From assembly GCF_037975245.1 (NCBI RefSeq), contig NC_092580.1, positions 1,709,501-1,773,500 on the forward strand: a DNA stretch of 64,000 nt, written 5' to 3'. The stretch is from Apostichopus japonicus. Taxonomy: Eukaryota; Echinodermata; Holothuroidea; Aspidochirotida; Stichopodidae. The notes beneath the pieces were generated by a model, which worked only from the letters and a program-made list of their open reading frames with translations, made no database searches and had not been told where the DNA came from. Numbering within the stretch: the first letter of the stretch is position 1; the number at the start of each line of letters is the position of its first letter. A program made the position numbers and the translations under genes. This document shows positions 34,801-44,159 of the stretch, one piece after another.

Positions 34801-36224
34801 TCATCCTTAGTACCTGTATCCTCTGGGCTGTCCTTGACACTCAAAGTTTCCTCTTTCTTCATAGATCCTTGTAACTGTTGCATCTCAGTCATTACCTGAG
34901 TCATATCCATCAACGGTGCATTAGTATCAAAGTAAAAACCGCCAACCTCCTCATCATTTTCCGACTCAGGTTCGACCATCTTTGTGACTGACTGTTTGCT
35001 TTCCACAGGTTGACTTTGCTCTTTGATGAATTTCTTGTTAAATCTCTCGATAGACTTGGCTATCGATGGCAACTGCACAGATTTTAGCAGATATATTTGG
35101 TCCAGCAGGTATGACATGTCAGCTTTCGTACGAATTTCTTTCATGAAAGAACTGGAGACTTCCCGAGATATGTCCCCTCTTGGGTCGGAAACTTTCAAGA
35201 GTTCGCTTTTCTGTCTCTGGTCCCATTCATCTAGATTGTCTCTGAATATTGTACTCACGCTAAAGGTGGAACTACCTTCATTTTCTTCTTCGACTTTGTC
35301 CGTTTTCTGCCTAAACTGAATAATGACATCACCATAGACATTCCCTTGGTTTCCAGTCTCAAATTCCTCTGAGTACTTCATCGCACTAGGTTTATCCATT
35401 TTCTTTCCCTCTCCATTTTCAAGATGCTCACTGCCCTCAACCTCAGAGGCAGATCTGGATGGAGTAAGGCTTTCCAACAAAGTAAACTGTTCCTGGATCC
35501 TCTTAAATATCGATTCTACATCAAAGATGCCGTAACTGAACCTAGACGGTGGTTCACTCTTACGATCTTGATCCACTTCTTCCTTTTGTAACACTTGAAG
35601 AGCACTGTCTTCACTTTTGGGTTCAAATTTGTTTTCAGAATTGGACAAATCATTCATTGGTTCCTGTTTTAATATCTCCATGTCCATCTTCTCTTCTACT
35701 ATATTGGTATTTACAGAAGCATTTTCATTAGTCCTAGCAGTGGCATCCTTAACCTTCAGTTTCAGACGTTTTCTTGGTTTCTCTTCCGAGCACTTGATAT
35801 TAGAATGTTGCAAATTATTTAAATTCTCTTCATTACATTGTGGTACCTCACTTTTCGTTGGAGTCAATGGCTGCATGATGGTGACCCTATGACTCTGTAC
35901 ATTGGATGATGTTGTTATACCCGGTATATTCCATGACACCATTTTCCCTAACTCTTTGGCATTTGTTACTTGTTGGTAAACCTTAGAGGCTGTATTCTTA
36001 ATATTGCTCTTCACACCTTGCCATCTCGTTACATTTGATGGCAGGTTTGTTTTGTCTGCCGTGGACGAGCCTTCCTCCTTTTGGTGACAGCAATCCTGGT
36101 GAAATGCACAAGATGATGGTGATGATGGGGTGGGTTGGTGAGGTAGCATACAATGGACACTTGGTCTGATGGTGGTTATATGATGGTGTAACACTAAAGT
36201 GAGTGACACTGGCTTTACTGCCAT
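19619..36224 (-). CDS. PNPLA8: PNPLA8-like calcium-independent phospholipase A2-gamma, complete, 8 coding exons
   Basis: Join on the minus strand: 36224-34773, 33852-33703, 28555-28404, 27187-26921, 25912-25846, 24199-24008, 21677-21479 and 19899-19619; 2760 nt, 919 residues. All phases agree. The patatin domain shows DGGGSRG (580-586, oxyanion hole), the nucleophile motif GVSSG (Ser615) and the catalytic DGG (Asp761), followed by NPCALAVHECRLLWPD and VSVGTGRY as in vertebrate PNPLA8. Members hydrolyse membrane phospholipids, releasing fatty acids, at mitochondria and peroxisomes. The 484-residue N-terminal part is one exon of low-complexity, charged sequence, as is usual for this family. The chosen ATG begins MAVKPVSLTLVLHHH, a possible mitochondrial presequence. 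The vertebrate C-terminal SKL-type peroxisomal signal, as I recall it, is absent: the protein ends MSYWRD, encoded partly by a minisatellite. Confidence 0.92.
20695..21170 (+). repeat. Degenerate tandem repeat with AGGTCA-type motifs, block 1
   Basis: Units of about 140-150 bp share ACTAAATATGAGATTGGTCC, GCTTCCCTTCTCGAGATAT, TTTCACAATTTGACCCCTGG and CAAATGACCTTTGACCTCC. An outlying diverged copy may start near 20.1 kb. The block lies in the PNPLA8-like intron between exons 7 and 8. Confidence 0.7.
20880..20892 (-). promoter_or_regulatory. Perfect DR1 nuclear-receptor-type motif in repeat
   Basis: TGACCTTTGACCT is AGGTCAAAGGTCA on the minus strand, the consensus DR1 bound by RXR/PPAR/HNF4-class receptors. 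It is embedded in the repeat block. Function is inference only. Confidence 0.35.
21479..21677 (-). CDS. PNPLA8: PNPLA8-like exon 7: catalytic aspartate
   Basis: The exon begins immediately with DGG after TTCTTTCAG and continues VLTNNPCALAVHECRLLWPD, VVSVGTGRYD and LCSATDTE. The donor is GAAG|GTAACA (phase 1). Confidence 0.93.
21768..22016 (+). mobile_element. tRNA-derived SINE with 13-bp target duplication
   Basis: The head is tRNA-like with an A box TAGCCTAGTGG (21782-21792) and B box GGTTCGATTCC (21826-21836). A unique body follows (GACATGGACGTTAAATGGAT) and a TACATA-rich tail. It is flanked by CATACATAGATTA at 21755-21767 and 22017-22029, a perfect target-site duplication. It lies within the PNPLA8-like intron between exons 6 and 7. 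Confidence 0.87.
22135..22150 (+). promoter_or_regulatory. DR4 nuclear-receptor-type motif
   Basis: AGGTCA-CCAG-AGGTCA is a perfect DR4. Equivalent sites occur at 22248-22263 (CCAT spacer) and 22516-22531. All belong to repeat block 2. Use as regulatory sites is unproven. Confidence 0.3.
22509..22521 (+). promoter_or_regulatory. Perfect DR1, overlapping a DR4
   Basis: AGGTCAAAGGTCA at 22509-22521 shares its second half-site with a DR4 (22516-22531). A near-identical arrangement (GGGTCAAAGGTCA, then CCAGCGGTCA) is at 22370-22392. Confidence 0.35.
24008..24199 (-). CDS. PNPLA8: PNPLA8-like exon 6
   Basis: Sixty-four codons from VASVATLMNVGMMRDYLFRN to FEEFKLDDHVFQ, including YCLWEALRASSAAPGYF, the conserved stretch before the catalytic aspartate. 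It is phase 0 on both sides, with donor TTTCAG|GTGAGA. Confidence 0.93.
24770..24885. repeat. TA/CATA-rich microsatellite
   Basis: Runs of TATATACATA-type sequence make up an interrupted dinucleotide/tetranucleotide repeat in a PNPLA8-like intron. ORFs across it are low-complexity Ile/Tyr runs. Confidence 0.85.
25846..25912 (-). CDS. PNPLA8: PNPLA8-like exon 5 (67 bp)
   Basis: This short exon, bounded by TCCCACAG and CCAAAG|GTTTGT, encodes EHFQGMGNLPISETARDDSC and PK. It joins in frame on both sides and corresponds to the TxxxPxCPK region of vertebrate PNPLA8. Confidence 0.85.
26046..26480 (+). repeat. Polypyrimidine-rich degenerate tandem tract
   Basis: An almost pure C/T stretch contains CCTCCCCCTAACCTT-type blocks at about 26275, 26333 and 26424. 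It lies in the PNPLA8-like intron between exons 4 and 5, so the transcript would be purine-rich here. Confidence 0.8.
26921..27187 (-). CDS. PNPLA8: PNPLA8-like exon 4: nucleophile elbow
   Basis: The exon encodes GVIPIEILKRLEESCQLRIG and then DMFDYVIGVSSGAVTAFLLS, with the catalytic serine in GVSSG, and continues SNLVLNHAFYDTERWIKML. It leaves at TTGAG|GTATGT (phase 2). Confidence 0.94.
27527..28300 (+). repeat. 156-bp minisatellite, five copies
   Basis: GTTACATGACATTACTGGAC recurs at 27527, 27683, 27839 and 27995, with a variant at 28151, an exact 156-bp period. Copies are nearly identical. The unit is 52 codons long, so an artefactual ORF spans it. It lies in the intron between exons 3 and 4. 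Confidence 0.92.
28404..28555 (-). CDS. PNPLA8: PNPLA8-like exon 3: oxyanion-hole motif
   Basis: The exon runs from acceptor CATTGCAG to donor TCAAG|GTAATG (phase 2). It encodes ENLIPILLRQ, MGYADPVKGKGIRILSVDGG and GSR. DGGGSR is the glycine-rich oxyanion segment that opens the patatin fold. Confidence 0.92.
28600..29800. other. PNPLA8 intron 2, left portion, nothing recognised
   Basis: AT-rich DNA with no domain-bearing ORF. No repeat structure was apparent by eye. Confidence 0.4.
29809..30183 (-). CDS. Unrecognised ORF in PNPLA8 intron (about 124 codons)
   Basis: The open frame includes FLPATIDILLLPDWKELSRI, then TAIDRLTVTMNFTLLAGMNR and IREAFRRNLRSDKQFPAI, ending in a basic stretch RARFQRTERNKRARFF. 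Base composition is richer in CpG than the flanks. There is no in-frame ATG at its 5' end; internal ATGs exist, for example before NFTLLAG. I do not recognise the family. It could be a fragment of a transposable-element protein or chance. Confidence 0.25.
   Translation of the reverse strand, partial: YVEFKQCKIRAYTLSLPLTEYKPSVFFLPATIDILLLPDWKELSRITAIDRLTVTMNFTLLAGMNRIREAFRRNLRSDKQFPAINCILMRVLTKDRARFQRTERNKRARFFNLVKGGTVLSCSK
31858..32307 (+). CDS. Possible BEN-domain-like ORF
   Basis: A frame open from 31858 to TAG at 32305-32307 encodes, near its middle, VVLSSLSEQGDPCGLARYLM followed by RKIFTPYELLNCNVNG. This resembles the BEN-domain pattern of LARxLLxxLFTxxEL followed by NxxG. The first ATG is at about 31987 (MITSSKVPG), giving about 106 residues. 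There is no clear splice site at the 5' end. It lies antisense in PNPLA8 intron 2. BEN domains bind DNA or chromatin and also occur in transposon proteins. A degraded mobile-element gene is as likely as a host gene. Confidence 0.4.
   Translation, partial: SKLILCGTSIYAIVLVYTSLFDRVRVPPTEENHFVPLKYIFENMITSSKVPGTELVITEIRPDVVLSSLSEQGDPCGLARYLMRKIFTPYELLNCNVNGIKKLHLIRIGYLQLGNVLWSSFMYHFTFRKEFGDSALKRWTQPTEMLRDT
32500..33345 (+). repeat. Tandem duplication, 232-bp period, with diverged outliers
   Basis: CTGGCCTAATGTGCCTAAA begins near 32868 and again near 33100. The two copies share AACGCGAGGCCTAATGTTAC, TTCCTTCTTGCTTTTTATTA and TTTTGCCCTTCAACACGAAA. Weaker related segments (GCAATGTTTCCTAGTCTAAT, GCAAAGCTTCCTAGCCTAAT) precede them at about 32513 and 32623. 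Confidence 0.75.
33470..33550 (+). repeat. Short direct repeat GCGTTCCTTT-TTTGGA
   Basis: GCGTTCCTTTGTTTGGAACG and GCGTTCCTTTATTTGGAGCG occur about 43 bp apart in a GC-rich patch between the 232-bp duplication and PNPLA8 exon 2. Confidence 0.5.
33703..33852 (-). CDS. PNPLA8: PNPLA8-like exon 2
   Basis: Fifty codons lie between acceptor TGTCACACAG and donor ATAAGG|GTAGGG, phase 0 on both sides. The sequence QISHDSVKARTKSLAVAVSK, then LCKHLAEYPETREIAIR, parallels the helical region just upstream of the patatin domain in PNPLA8 (HPETKGVAVQ-like). Confidence 0.82.
34773..36224 (-). CDS. PNPLA8: PNPLA8-like exon 1 (large N-terminal coding exon)
   Basis: This is 484 codons from ATG at 36222-36224 to AAGGTG|GTAAGC. 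The exon probably begins at the acceptor TTTTCTTGCAG (first exon base 36311), so about 87 nt of 5'UTR precede this ATG. No in-frame stop separates the acceptor and the ATG, so a start in an upstream exon cannot be excluded. The protein is His/Ser/Pro-rich at first, then Lys/Glu-rich with patches such as KPRKRLKLKVKD, and ends ETRRTKV. Confidence 0.85.
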
Positions 36225-36310
36225 GATCGACGTGGATGGGCTTCCACCAGCACTCAGTCTCTCAATGCATGAAAAGATATGGTCTTGTCTTCTCACAGCT
36301 GGCTGCAATA

Positions 36311-38875
36311 TCTGCAAGAAAATGCAAATACTATGATCTCCTCATGGACTAGTATACACATCTGAAAGGCAGACACTGAACATACATGGATTAACTTAAG
36401 TGTTCACACTTTGTTATCATATATTCTGAAAATGCATGTATGTGTTATGTTAACATGTACTTATTTTACTAATCAATACAGGGTAAATTAGTTATGTACA
36501 TATAGACAACAAACTAATCTCATTGAGTAGCCATATTGAAATCTGGGATATCTGATCTCACATTTCATTTACAGTAATGACTACAGAATCAATGTGCACA
36601 ACATTTAGGATACAGTACTAGTAAAAACAAGAACCAATATAAGGAGACAAGATCCCTGCTGTATAAAAGATTCAATATGCAAACCTTTCAAAATATCAAC
36701 ACTTCAAGCCAACCATTAGGCATTTTGAAATATCATAGCTTGAATTGTTTCCACATATAACCATTAACGTTTTTATTAATCATTTGAACAAACAAAGGTA
36801 CATCGTCAGTGAAATGTTAATGTATACGACGAATTAAACTGGTTTCATTTAGAAAAGACACTATTATAGGAAAGACTTTCAATCGCCCTATTTATTCCTG
36901 TTATGTGGAAAATGTTAATCTATGACTCAATCCAATGTTATGACAACTAAGCCTTTGTCACAAATCAACAACTGCCCCAACAAATAAGGCAACATACTGT
37001 GACATAAAAACTTGATTCTAATAATAGAAGCTTTTCATGTTTAGTTATTGGGATTCATGGAGTCATAACTATGTATTCTGATGTCCAGTATTTTATGCTA
37101 TCATGCATTTTTCAGAGAAGTAGTCCAAGTCCTAACGTTTGTAAACAAAACAGAGAGATTCGATTGGCGCATGATCTGTTGGGCAGGGCTTGGAAATGTT
37201 TATTGAAGTTTGTAGAATCTACGGATCTGTTAACTAATCTGGCGAATTTTACTCAATAAAAATAATGAATATTGATATGGATATGGTGTCATTTTCAATG
37301 AGCTTTTAGTGAAAGATCAAAGTTTTAATTTGGCAAACACGTTATGAGATTTTACAACAATCTTTACCAATCGTTTGCAAGTTTATATGAGAATTAAGTC
37401 CAAATTGCATGTGAATGTAAACCATTGCACCACATAATCAGCATACAATTTATGAGGAGCTAGCTAACTTTGAGTAAACTGAAAATAGCGGTTCCTAAAA
37501 AAAAGTCCTATTTGTAAATGAAATGGGAGCGAGTTGCTAAGTTATGGGCACTGTTCAAGATCTGCATATTTTCACCCCAGTCTATTGCATAGCTTGGCTA
37601 TAGCCTTACTTAATGAGAGGTTGCAAACTCAGTGTATTCAAGTTGCAAAAGATACCATTTTGATGATAGGCCTAATCACTACCATCTCAAAAACTGTTGG
37701 AGTCCTTTATAAAATCAAAGACTTTGTTCCAATGTATATTCTCAAGAACTTGTATAATACTCTCATACTACCTCATCTTAATTATTGTAATATTGTTTGG
37801 GGTAATGCATATTCTACCTACCTAAAGCAATTGCTTTTATTACAAAAGAAGGCGGTCCGTGTTATTACACAGTCTGATTTCTTAGCACATACCCCACCAC
37901 TATTCAGCTCACTGAACTTACTAGATATTTTTGATTTACATAGATACCACTGTGCAGTTTTTATTTTTAAGTCTATTAATAATAAATTACCAGTCAATTT
38001 TAATAATTACTTTAATTTCAATTATAATATACATAACTACCACACCAGATCCTCTGGAAATTTATTTTCATTGCCCATAAATACCGATGTCTTTAAACGT
38101 TCCATCGTCTGTTATGGTGTTAATTTCTGGAATAGCCTAAGTCATACATTAAGAAATATTAAGTACCTTAATTCATTTTCATTCAAGTTGAAAAATCATC
38201 TTTTATCCAAGTATCAACATCTTTAGATCTACATTTGTCTCTGACTTTAAGTATTTCCCACATTATCAAAATGCCTTTTTTTGTTTATTTTAGGGGTGGG
38301 GGGGGGGTATAGGTCTTCTTTGTTAGGGGCTTTATTATCATGCCCATATACTTTATACCTGTTACCTTTATTCTTGGTGGGCTTCTTGTACAAGCTACGG
38401 CTTCCAAGCCCTTCCACCATTTTCTCTCCGTAATTTCCATTATTTTTCTTTTATTTGAATTACTACTTATTATTTTCTTTGCATGGTATTGTCTTCACAG
38501 TCCTATTATTATATAAACATTGTGAGAAAATGGAAAAATAAATGATATGAAATGAAAAACCTTGTTAAACTACCTAGGCCTAGGCTAGGCCAAAATGGAG
38601 TTCACCATGTATTTGAATAACTAGTCAACTAGCGGTAAATTTAAGATATTCCATATCTACTTCTTTCCTAGCTGCAAAAATAACCGTGTAGTCTAAGTTC
38701 GCTGTTCCCAATGTGTTACAACCTGGAGTTGGAGCTTTGATTTAAGATTAAGACTAGTGCTATAGTAGTAGTAATAAGAGCGTAGCCTAGGCCTAACTTA
38801 GTGTTATTGTTATTAGCCTAACGTTATGCTCGACGCGTTACAAACATTGCAATCGCTGCGTTTTTCAATTTTACC
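36311..38875 (-). other. Probable first intron of the PNPLA8-like gene
   Basis: The acceptor TTTTCTTGCAG before 36311 implies at least one upstream non-coding exon. The best donor seen on the minus strand is AAACAG|GTAAAA with last exon base 38875. A LINE copy lies within this interval. The pairing of donor and acceptor is inference. Confidence 0.35.
37640..38565 (+). mobile_element. 5'-truncated non-LTR retrotransposon, RT C-terminus with long open frame
   Basis: The frame is open from 37534 to TAG at 38224-38226. From about 37650 it shows LITTISKTVGVLYKIKDFVP, LILPHLNYCNIVWGNAY, LQKKAVRVITQS, NYHTRSSGNLFSLP and VNFWNSLSHTLRNIKYLN. This is the thumb and C-terminal region of CR1/RTE-X/Jockey-group reverse transcriptases. 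The palm with its catalytic YxDD box is missing (5' truncation). The 3' end is AATAAATGATATGAAATGAA at about 38540-38562. The absence of stops suggests a recent insertion. The precise clade is uncertain. Confidence 0.8.
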
Positions 38876-39250
38876 TGTTTCGGGAAAACCTTCAATCATC
38901 TGAATTTTTCAGACCTTGATGGACGAACTTAACAATTCGACAACCCTTGACTGGTATCGTAAAATAACGCAAAAGGCCTCAGTTAGTGCCTCTCGGACTT
39001 AGTCAAAACACCGCCGGTGTGTGCCATTAAAAACTTGTTTTGTTGAACTTTGACCCACATGGTACGATAACATATTACGCAATGTTAGGAGACCATCAGC
39101 CGGATTTTAATTGGTCAAGTCTGTAGTACGTCATCCGAAAACTTTTTTATTGACGTGCCGTAAATTGGAGACGCTGTAGCCGTATACTCGTCATCGGGTT
39201 TGAGGTCGCACTAAGGCGACTCGAAATAGGCAAATGCATTGCGCCAGTTA
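38800..39250 (-). promoter_or_regulatory. Candidate PNPLA8-like promoter and non-coding first exon
   Basis: This is a CpG-richer patch in an AT-rich region. It holds the donor AAACAG|GTAAAA (exon end 38875) and, on the minus strand, a CCAAT box at about 39110. The transcription start is not visible. The call rests on position upstream of the acceptor at 36312. Confidence 0.3.
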
Positions 39251-41565
39251 AAACGACATTCCAGATGAAAGTTATTTTTGGCTGCATGATAGAGGAACAT
39301 ATTCAACAATTATAATTAAAGTTGCAAGTAATTCCTACATGACGTTCTCGAGATACTGATAATTGAAACTGACAGTTTGTACTATATGTACCTAGAATAG
39401 TTGGCGCCCAGGGCGGATCTTTCCTTTGTCACCCTCGTCGTGTGTAGGGGATGCTTTTCTGAGACAGGTGAGGGGAGGGGTTGTCTCCCGTTAGATCATT
39501 GTGTTTATGTAAGATGGCCTAGATGCAAAATGGTGTTATCTTTGGCAAGGCTTGAACTGATTATATGATCATTATGTGGCGTGGCACCCATCCCCCTGAT
39601 TGGTATACCTGTTGGTATACATAAATAATTGTGCTTTAATTTGAAATGATGCGATTTTTGTTTACAAAGACAATTTGTTTACAAGAAATTTCGTTACGTG
39701 AGTAAACCTAAAAAAAATCTTCCAGTGAAAATGATCAAGCCTTTAGTGATCATTTACACATCGCCTTGTTTACACAACATACATTTCTTATTTAAATTCG
39801 TGGATTGCCGAACCCGGCCAAGAACCGCTCCCCGGGTTCGACCCACCTTTGTAATTGTACATAAAATAAAATTCTTCTGAGGAACAGGCTTACCGCCGCA
39901 GCTCACAGACGCCCCGTCACATTAACGTCGCCATAGTCTATACTTTATGGCTATATGAAAACTGAGTCATTCGGTCTGAATATAGGCCCATAACTCAGCA
40001 CTATCCGTGTGGTCCTTATTGACGTACGTCTGCAGTGGAACTGGCGGGAAGCACAAAACGTTCAATATAAACATTTCTTGAATCCGACTACCTCCAGTCC
40101 GATCCCGGATCATGCGTACAGCTGATGAACGGAGTTCGAAGATGTGAGGAATGTGAATTACTGGGTCGCAAAGGATCTTCAGTGAAGCATGTAAGTTGTG
40201 CAAAGAATGTACAGATAAGTATACATGACATAAAAAGATTGATCTTTAATCCTTTTAAGTTCGAATTCGAATGAAACAAAGATAAGTTGTTAAGTTTTTG
40301 ATGTGAACACTGAGCGATAGGCCTATACCGTCAACAGTGGTTGTGCATAGGGTACTTTATACATATATGCTTACGTTAGGAGAGGCATTTCGTAAGAATG
40401 GTATTAAGAAGTGTAGGCTAGAACACCATATGATATTGCTTCGTTCCATTCTGACTTGTACTTGCCTTACGATCCTAACAACTTAATCCTATCCACTGCA
40501 AGGTTGTCAGTTTGCAGTTGCACAACAATCATGTTACCACACCAAGACCAAGGTGTTTTCCATTATCCACAGTACACGTACCATTCCCCAGTCACAGTGA
40601 AACTATTCAACGGTAAGAGTCATAAGAGAAAGACATCGATATTGTTTGTGAAGTTACACTTACAGTACTACGTGGAATGCGGTTGTAAGCCTTTTCCAAA
40701 ACTGAAAACTAATGGCTTCATTAGCTTAATTAACTAGTCTGTTATAGAAGATATGATCTGACAATTAAGTTAGTGTTCTGGGTGCATTCTTCCAAGTGTG
40801 CAAACTTGGCTGTAAACTGTTGTACCAATTCGAACGGCTATAGCTAATCATCTATAGTTAGGCCCTCCCTACCTATTGTACTAATATACCACTTGGGCTA
40901 GCTAATCACCTCCATCGACTGCATGTTAATCTGTAGAGATCATAGTCTAGTTCTCTCTAGTTTCCACCATTCAACCCTTTCACATGTGTTGCATACCTTT
41001 ACATTCCTCCCATAGTACTTAATTAGTGATATGTAGGCCTACTTACCTGTAGACACATACCTTGCATATATATTCTAGTTTAGTGTCATTGTGTCATAGT
41101 GTCATTACTTACCTGTAGGCTCTAGGTAAATACCTTACAGTCCTGTATAAATGCTTTAGTTTAGGTATTGTTTTCTTGAAACCCTGATGACCAGCCAGGC
41201 TCAAACTGGTCATCAGGTTCTGGTAAATAATGTTATAGAAAATAAACAGAGTTGCAAAGAACCCCAAAGTGTGCAGGTGTCTTTCTTATTCTTTGACTTT
41301 TTCCGCTTGGTCTCTGCAAATTTATGTAAACTACAGACCTATGTACCTTCAAGGCAAAGAGGGAATAAATGAAAATTACCTACCACTTCCCTTTTGCATT
41401 CCTTTTAACTCTAGGGAAAGAAAGTATCAGAAACCTTTTCATTATATTTACAACAATTATTGATTATGCATTTAACTTTAAAGATATTTCAGTTTCTATC
41501 TCTAATTTTAATAATTTCACACTGTGTTCTAGACTCATATATTTATATATGAGACACTCGTCCGG
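39250..41565. other. Intergenic, no gene recognised
   Basis: Only short ORFs without domains. A B-box-like GGGTTCGACCC at about 39833-39843 has no matching A box or cloverleaf. Confidence 0.45.
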
Positions 41566-41572
41566 GAATGGG

Positions 41573-41775
41573 TGCCTTCCACCAGTTTCGAGGCCCCTCC
41601 CTGGCGGGGAAAATGCAATTTCAGTCGAAAATGCAAAGGGAAGCTCGACTCTCATTAAGAGGAGATACCGCCTCGTGAAACTATGCCTACCACCAGTTCG
41701 AGCCCCATCCTGAAACAGGCCGTCTCAATCGAAAACGTACTGGGGCGCTCCTCTCAATGAGAGGAGACACCCTTA
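41573..41775 (+). repeat. Two diverged direct copies of about 110 bp
   Basis: Both halves share ACCACCAGTTTCGAG/ACCACCAGTTCGAG, CAATTTCAGTCGAAAA/CTCAATCGAAAAC and CTCATTAAGAGGAGATACC/TCAATGAGAGGAGACACC in the same order. The segment is GC-rich relative to its flanks. No family was recognised. Confidence 0.5.
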
Positions 41776-42149
41776 CGATAAACATATACTGAAAATACCT
41801 GTTCTCTTCTACAAGGCACAGATAACTTGTGTATTGTTTCATGTTAAACAGAAATGAGTCTTTAGACTCCTTTATGTTGGATCCTGATTGAAGAATTATG
41901 AGATCTTGAGATAATCAGACAACAGATCTGTAACTCAGAATCACAGTTGTCAAAGTTCCTATATCTGAAGGTTTTATTGCCAGATATATTCTCATATATT
42001 CTCAGGAGTATCAAACATGGCTTAGCTACAATACATTAACTATAAAGTGTACAGTATTCATGCATATCAAGTTTATGATGGATGATGGCAATTTGAGATA
42101 TATTGGAACTATCAAATGCTTTGAATACTTACAGTATTTGTGTTACTAC

Positions 42150-42219
42150 CAGTGGCGGAGCTAGGGGTATTCGTCAGGGGGGGGGGGCGAGAATGGTCTG
42201 TATGGACGCTCTGCCACTA
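42150..42219 (-). mobile_element. 70-bp micro-MITE of the hAT type, perfect 8-bp target duplication
   Basis: The left end CAGTGGCGGAGCTAGGGGTA matches the reverse complement of the right end of the 9389-9755 element. The right end in reverse complement, TAGTGGCAGAGCGTCCATAC, matches that element's left end. GTTACTAC flanks both sides (42142-42149 and 42220-42227). It is thus an extreme internal deletion of the same family, inserted in the opposite orientation, with a poly-G run in the middle. Confidence 0.85.
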
Positions 42220-42227
42220 GTTACTAC

Positions 42228-43878
42228 TGTCTACAGGCTATAAGAGGCTGTCTGCTTATATCCTGTATTTAAACCCAGACAAGGAATACAGAGCTGTAAC
42301 CTATGATTCCATTATACTTTTTTTCAACTAATATATCAGTTCGATCTCATTGGATATTTATCCACTTCTGTTAGTAGACAAAAATTCTAGTAAAATCATC
42401 CAGGAGAATGAATATTTGTTTTTCTTTATGATCTACAATATAATATGTTGCATACTTTAGCAATAAAGTTAACTTAAATTGAATTTAAAAGTGGTTGCAG
42501 TTGACCCTTGAGAAATTAAAGTATTTGACTTAGGGCAGCATAATGTACAAGTGCTGTTAAAGTTGTTATGACAAACCGCATGTGGTTTAGTTTAAATCAG
42601 AACTTATCTTTGCATGCAATTATGGTATTGTTACTGAATCTTTTACCCATCATTTGCCAAAACTTCAATAGTCAGTTCCTTATGTCCATTATTATTGACT
42701 AGATATGATAACAATCATCCAAGTTACAGCAGATCATGAAAACAAGCAGCTGCATTTACAGTTGACTGAGATAACTTGATTCATTCATTCATTCATTCAT
42801 TATTTATTTGTCAATTAAATTGAAATTGAATTTATTATATTTTGCAAAATAGTTCCCTTCATCTAATTGACCAATAAGATTTCATGATAACTGTTACTAT
42901 AGATCAGGAATGTACTGAGATTTACTGTAACTTCCGGGCGAACAAAAACTCAATATTTTTTTTATATAGTAATTTAAATAGTTTAATTTAAATAGTAAAT
43001 TTATGTGCCTATTATTTGTTAAGGCCAAAAATCCTGATCATTCTTAATGAAAGGTCATTGGCACATGTAGCCTCCAAGTTAATTAGCATACCAAACTTTT
43101 TACTGATGCTTTTCTGGAAGTTTGGACCATGAAAGATAATTCTAGGCATTGAGAAGTGTTCAACTAGAGAGATAAATGCTGCATTTAGGGAAAATGCTTG
43201 TGCAATGTAGTTAACACAAATTATTGAATTTGCAAAATTCTAAAATATTTTGGGGCAACAACAATGGATGCACTTAAGTTTTGGGAGTTTGTTCCAACAT
43301 CACAAATCTCAAATAAATTTGACTGTGTGTGGAGAGTATTTTGATCAGCTTTAGTTAAAATTCAACAGTAATGTGAAATTTCACATAATGTAGTATTAAG
43401 CAAAGTGAATAAGTTATATGTAAATTATACCAAAGCTTAGTCATGACCCATCCATTGGTCAGATGGACCTTAGACCTTCACCAACAACAGATATATAAAT
43501 GATAAGAAACAGCGAAGAAAAGGGAGGGCTGAGTGTCTACATTTTAGCTAGCAATGAAGCCTACAATGCAAATTACTTGCAACTGCTGAGGCAAACTTTG
43601 TAATCACGGACAGTTGGAACTGAATTTGTTTTGAAAAAGGTGAGAAAGATGCTATTCAGACTAACCAAGATACTGTACTTAATGGAAATGAAATCACCTT
43701 CCCTTATACACCTTCCCCCAGGAATGTGTGAGCTTGAACACTGGCTGAGTGAGAATTGGACTGCCTCTATATCTGATCAAGGCCTTGCATTACATGAAAT
43801 CCTTTCAAGGTTCAACAGCCTGTTGTTGTTTGTGTTGTGTTATACTGTAGGTTTAGGCCAGAGATATTGTCCTGTCTA
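42228..43878. other. AT-rich intergenic DNA
   Basis: Contains an (ATTC)n microsatellite at about 42777-42802. No gene or mobile element recognised. Confidence 0.5.
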
Positions 43879-43884
43879 GCAACT

Positions 43885-44150
43885 TCAAGTGCATAGTACA
43901 CACATAGTCACACTGCACAGTACACACATTGTGCATAGTAAATAGTACACAAAATGCATAGTACACACATGCAGTCACAATGCATAGTACACACATAGTA
44001 CACAATGCATATTACAAAGTACACACAATGCATAGTACAAATATGTAGTCACAATGCATAGTACACATAGTAAATAGTGCATAGTCAACACTGAGTGCAT
44101 AGTACACACATGCAGTCACAATGCATGTACACTCATAGTCACAATGGTCA
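43885..44150 (+). repeat. Irregular tandem repeat of GCATAGTACACA
   Basis: Copies of GCATAGTACACACAT and CAGTCACAATGCATAGTACA alternate irregularly over about 265 bp. Confidence 0.8.
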
Positions 44151-44159
44151 TGAAATAGC

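Noticed and set aside
35023-35892. Plus-strand ORFs of 60-98 codons
   Set aside because: Antisense shadows of the large PNPLA8 N-terminal exon.
39800-39850. tRNA-like B box GGGTTCGACCC
   Set aside because: No A box at the right distance and no cloverleaf could be drawn.
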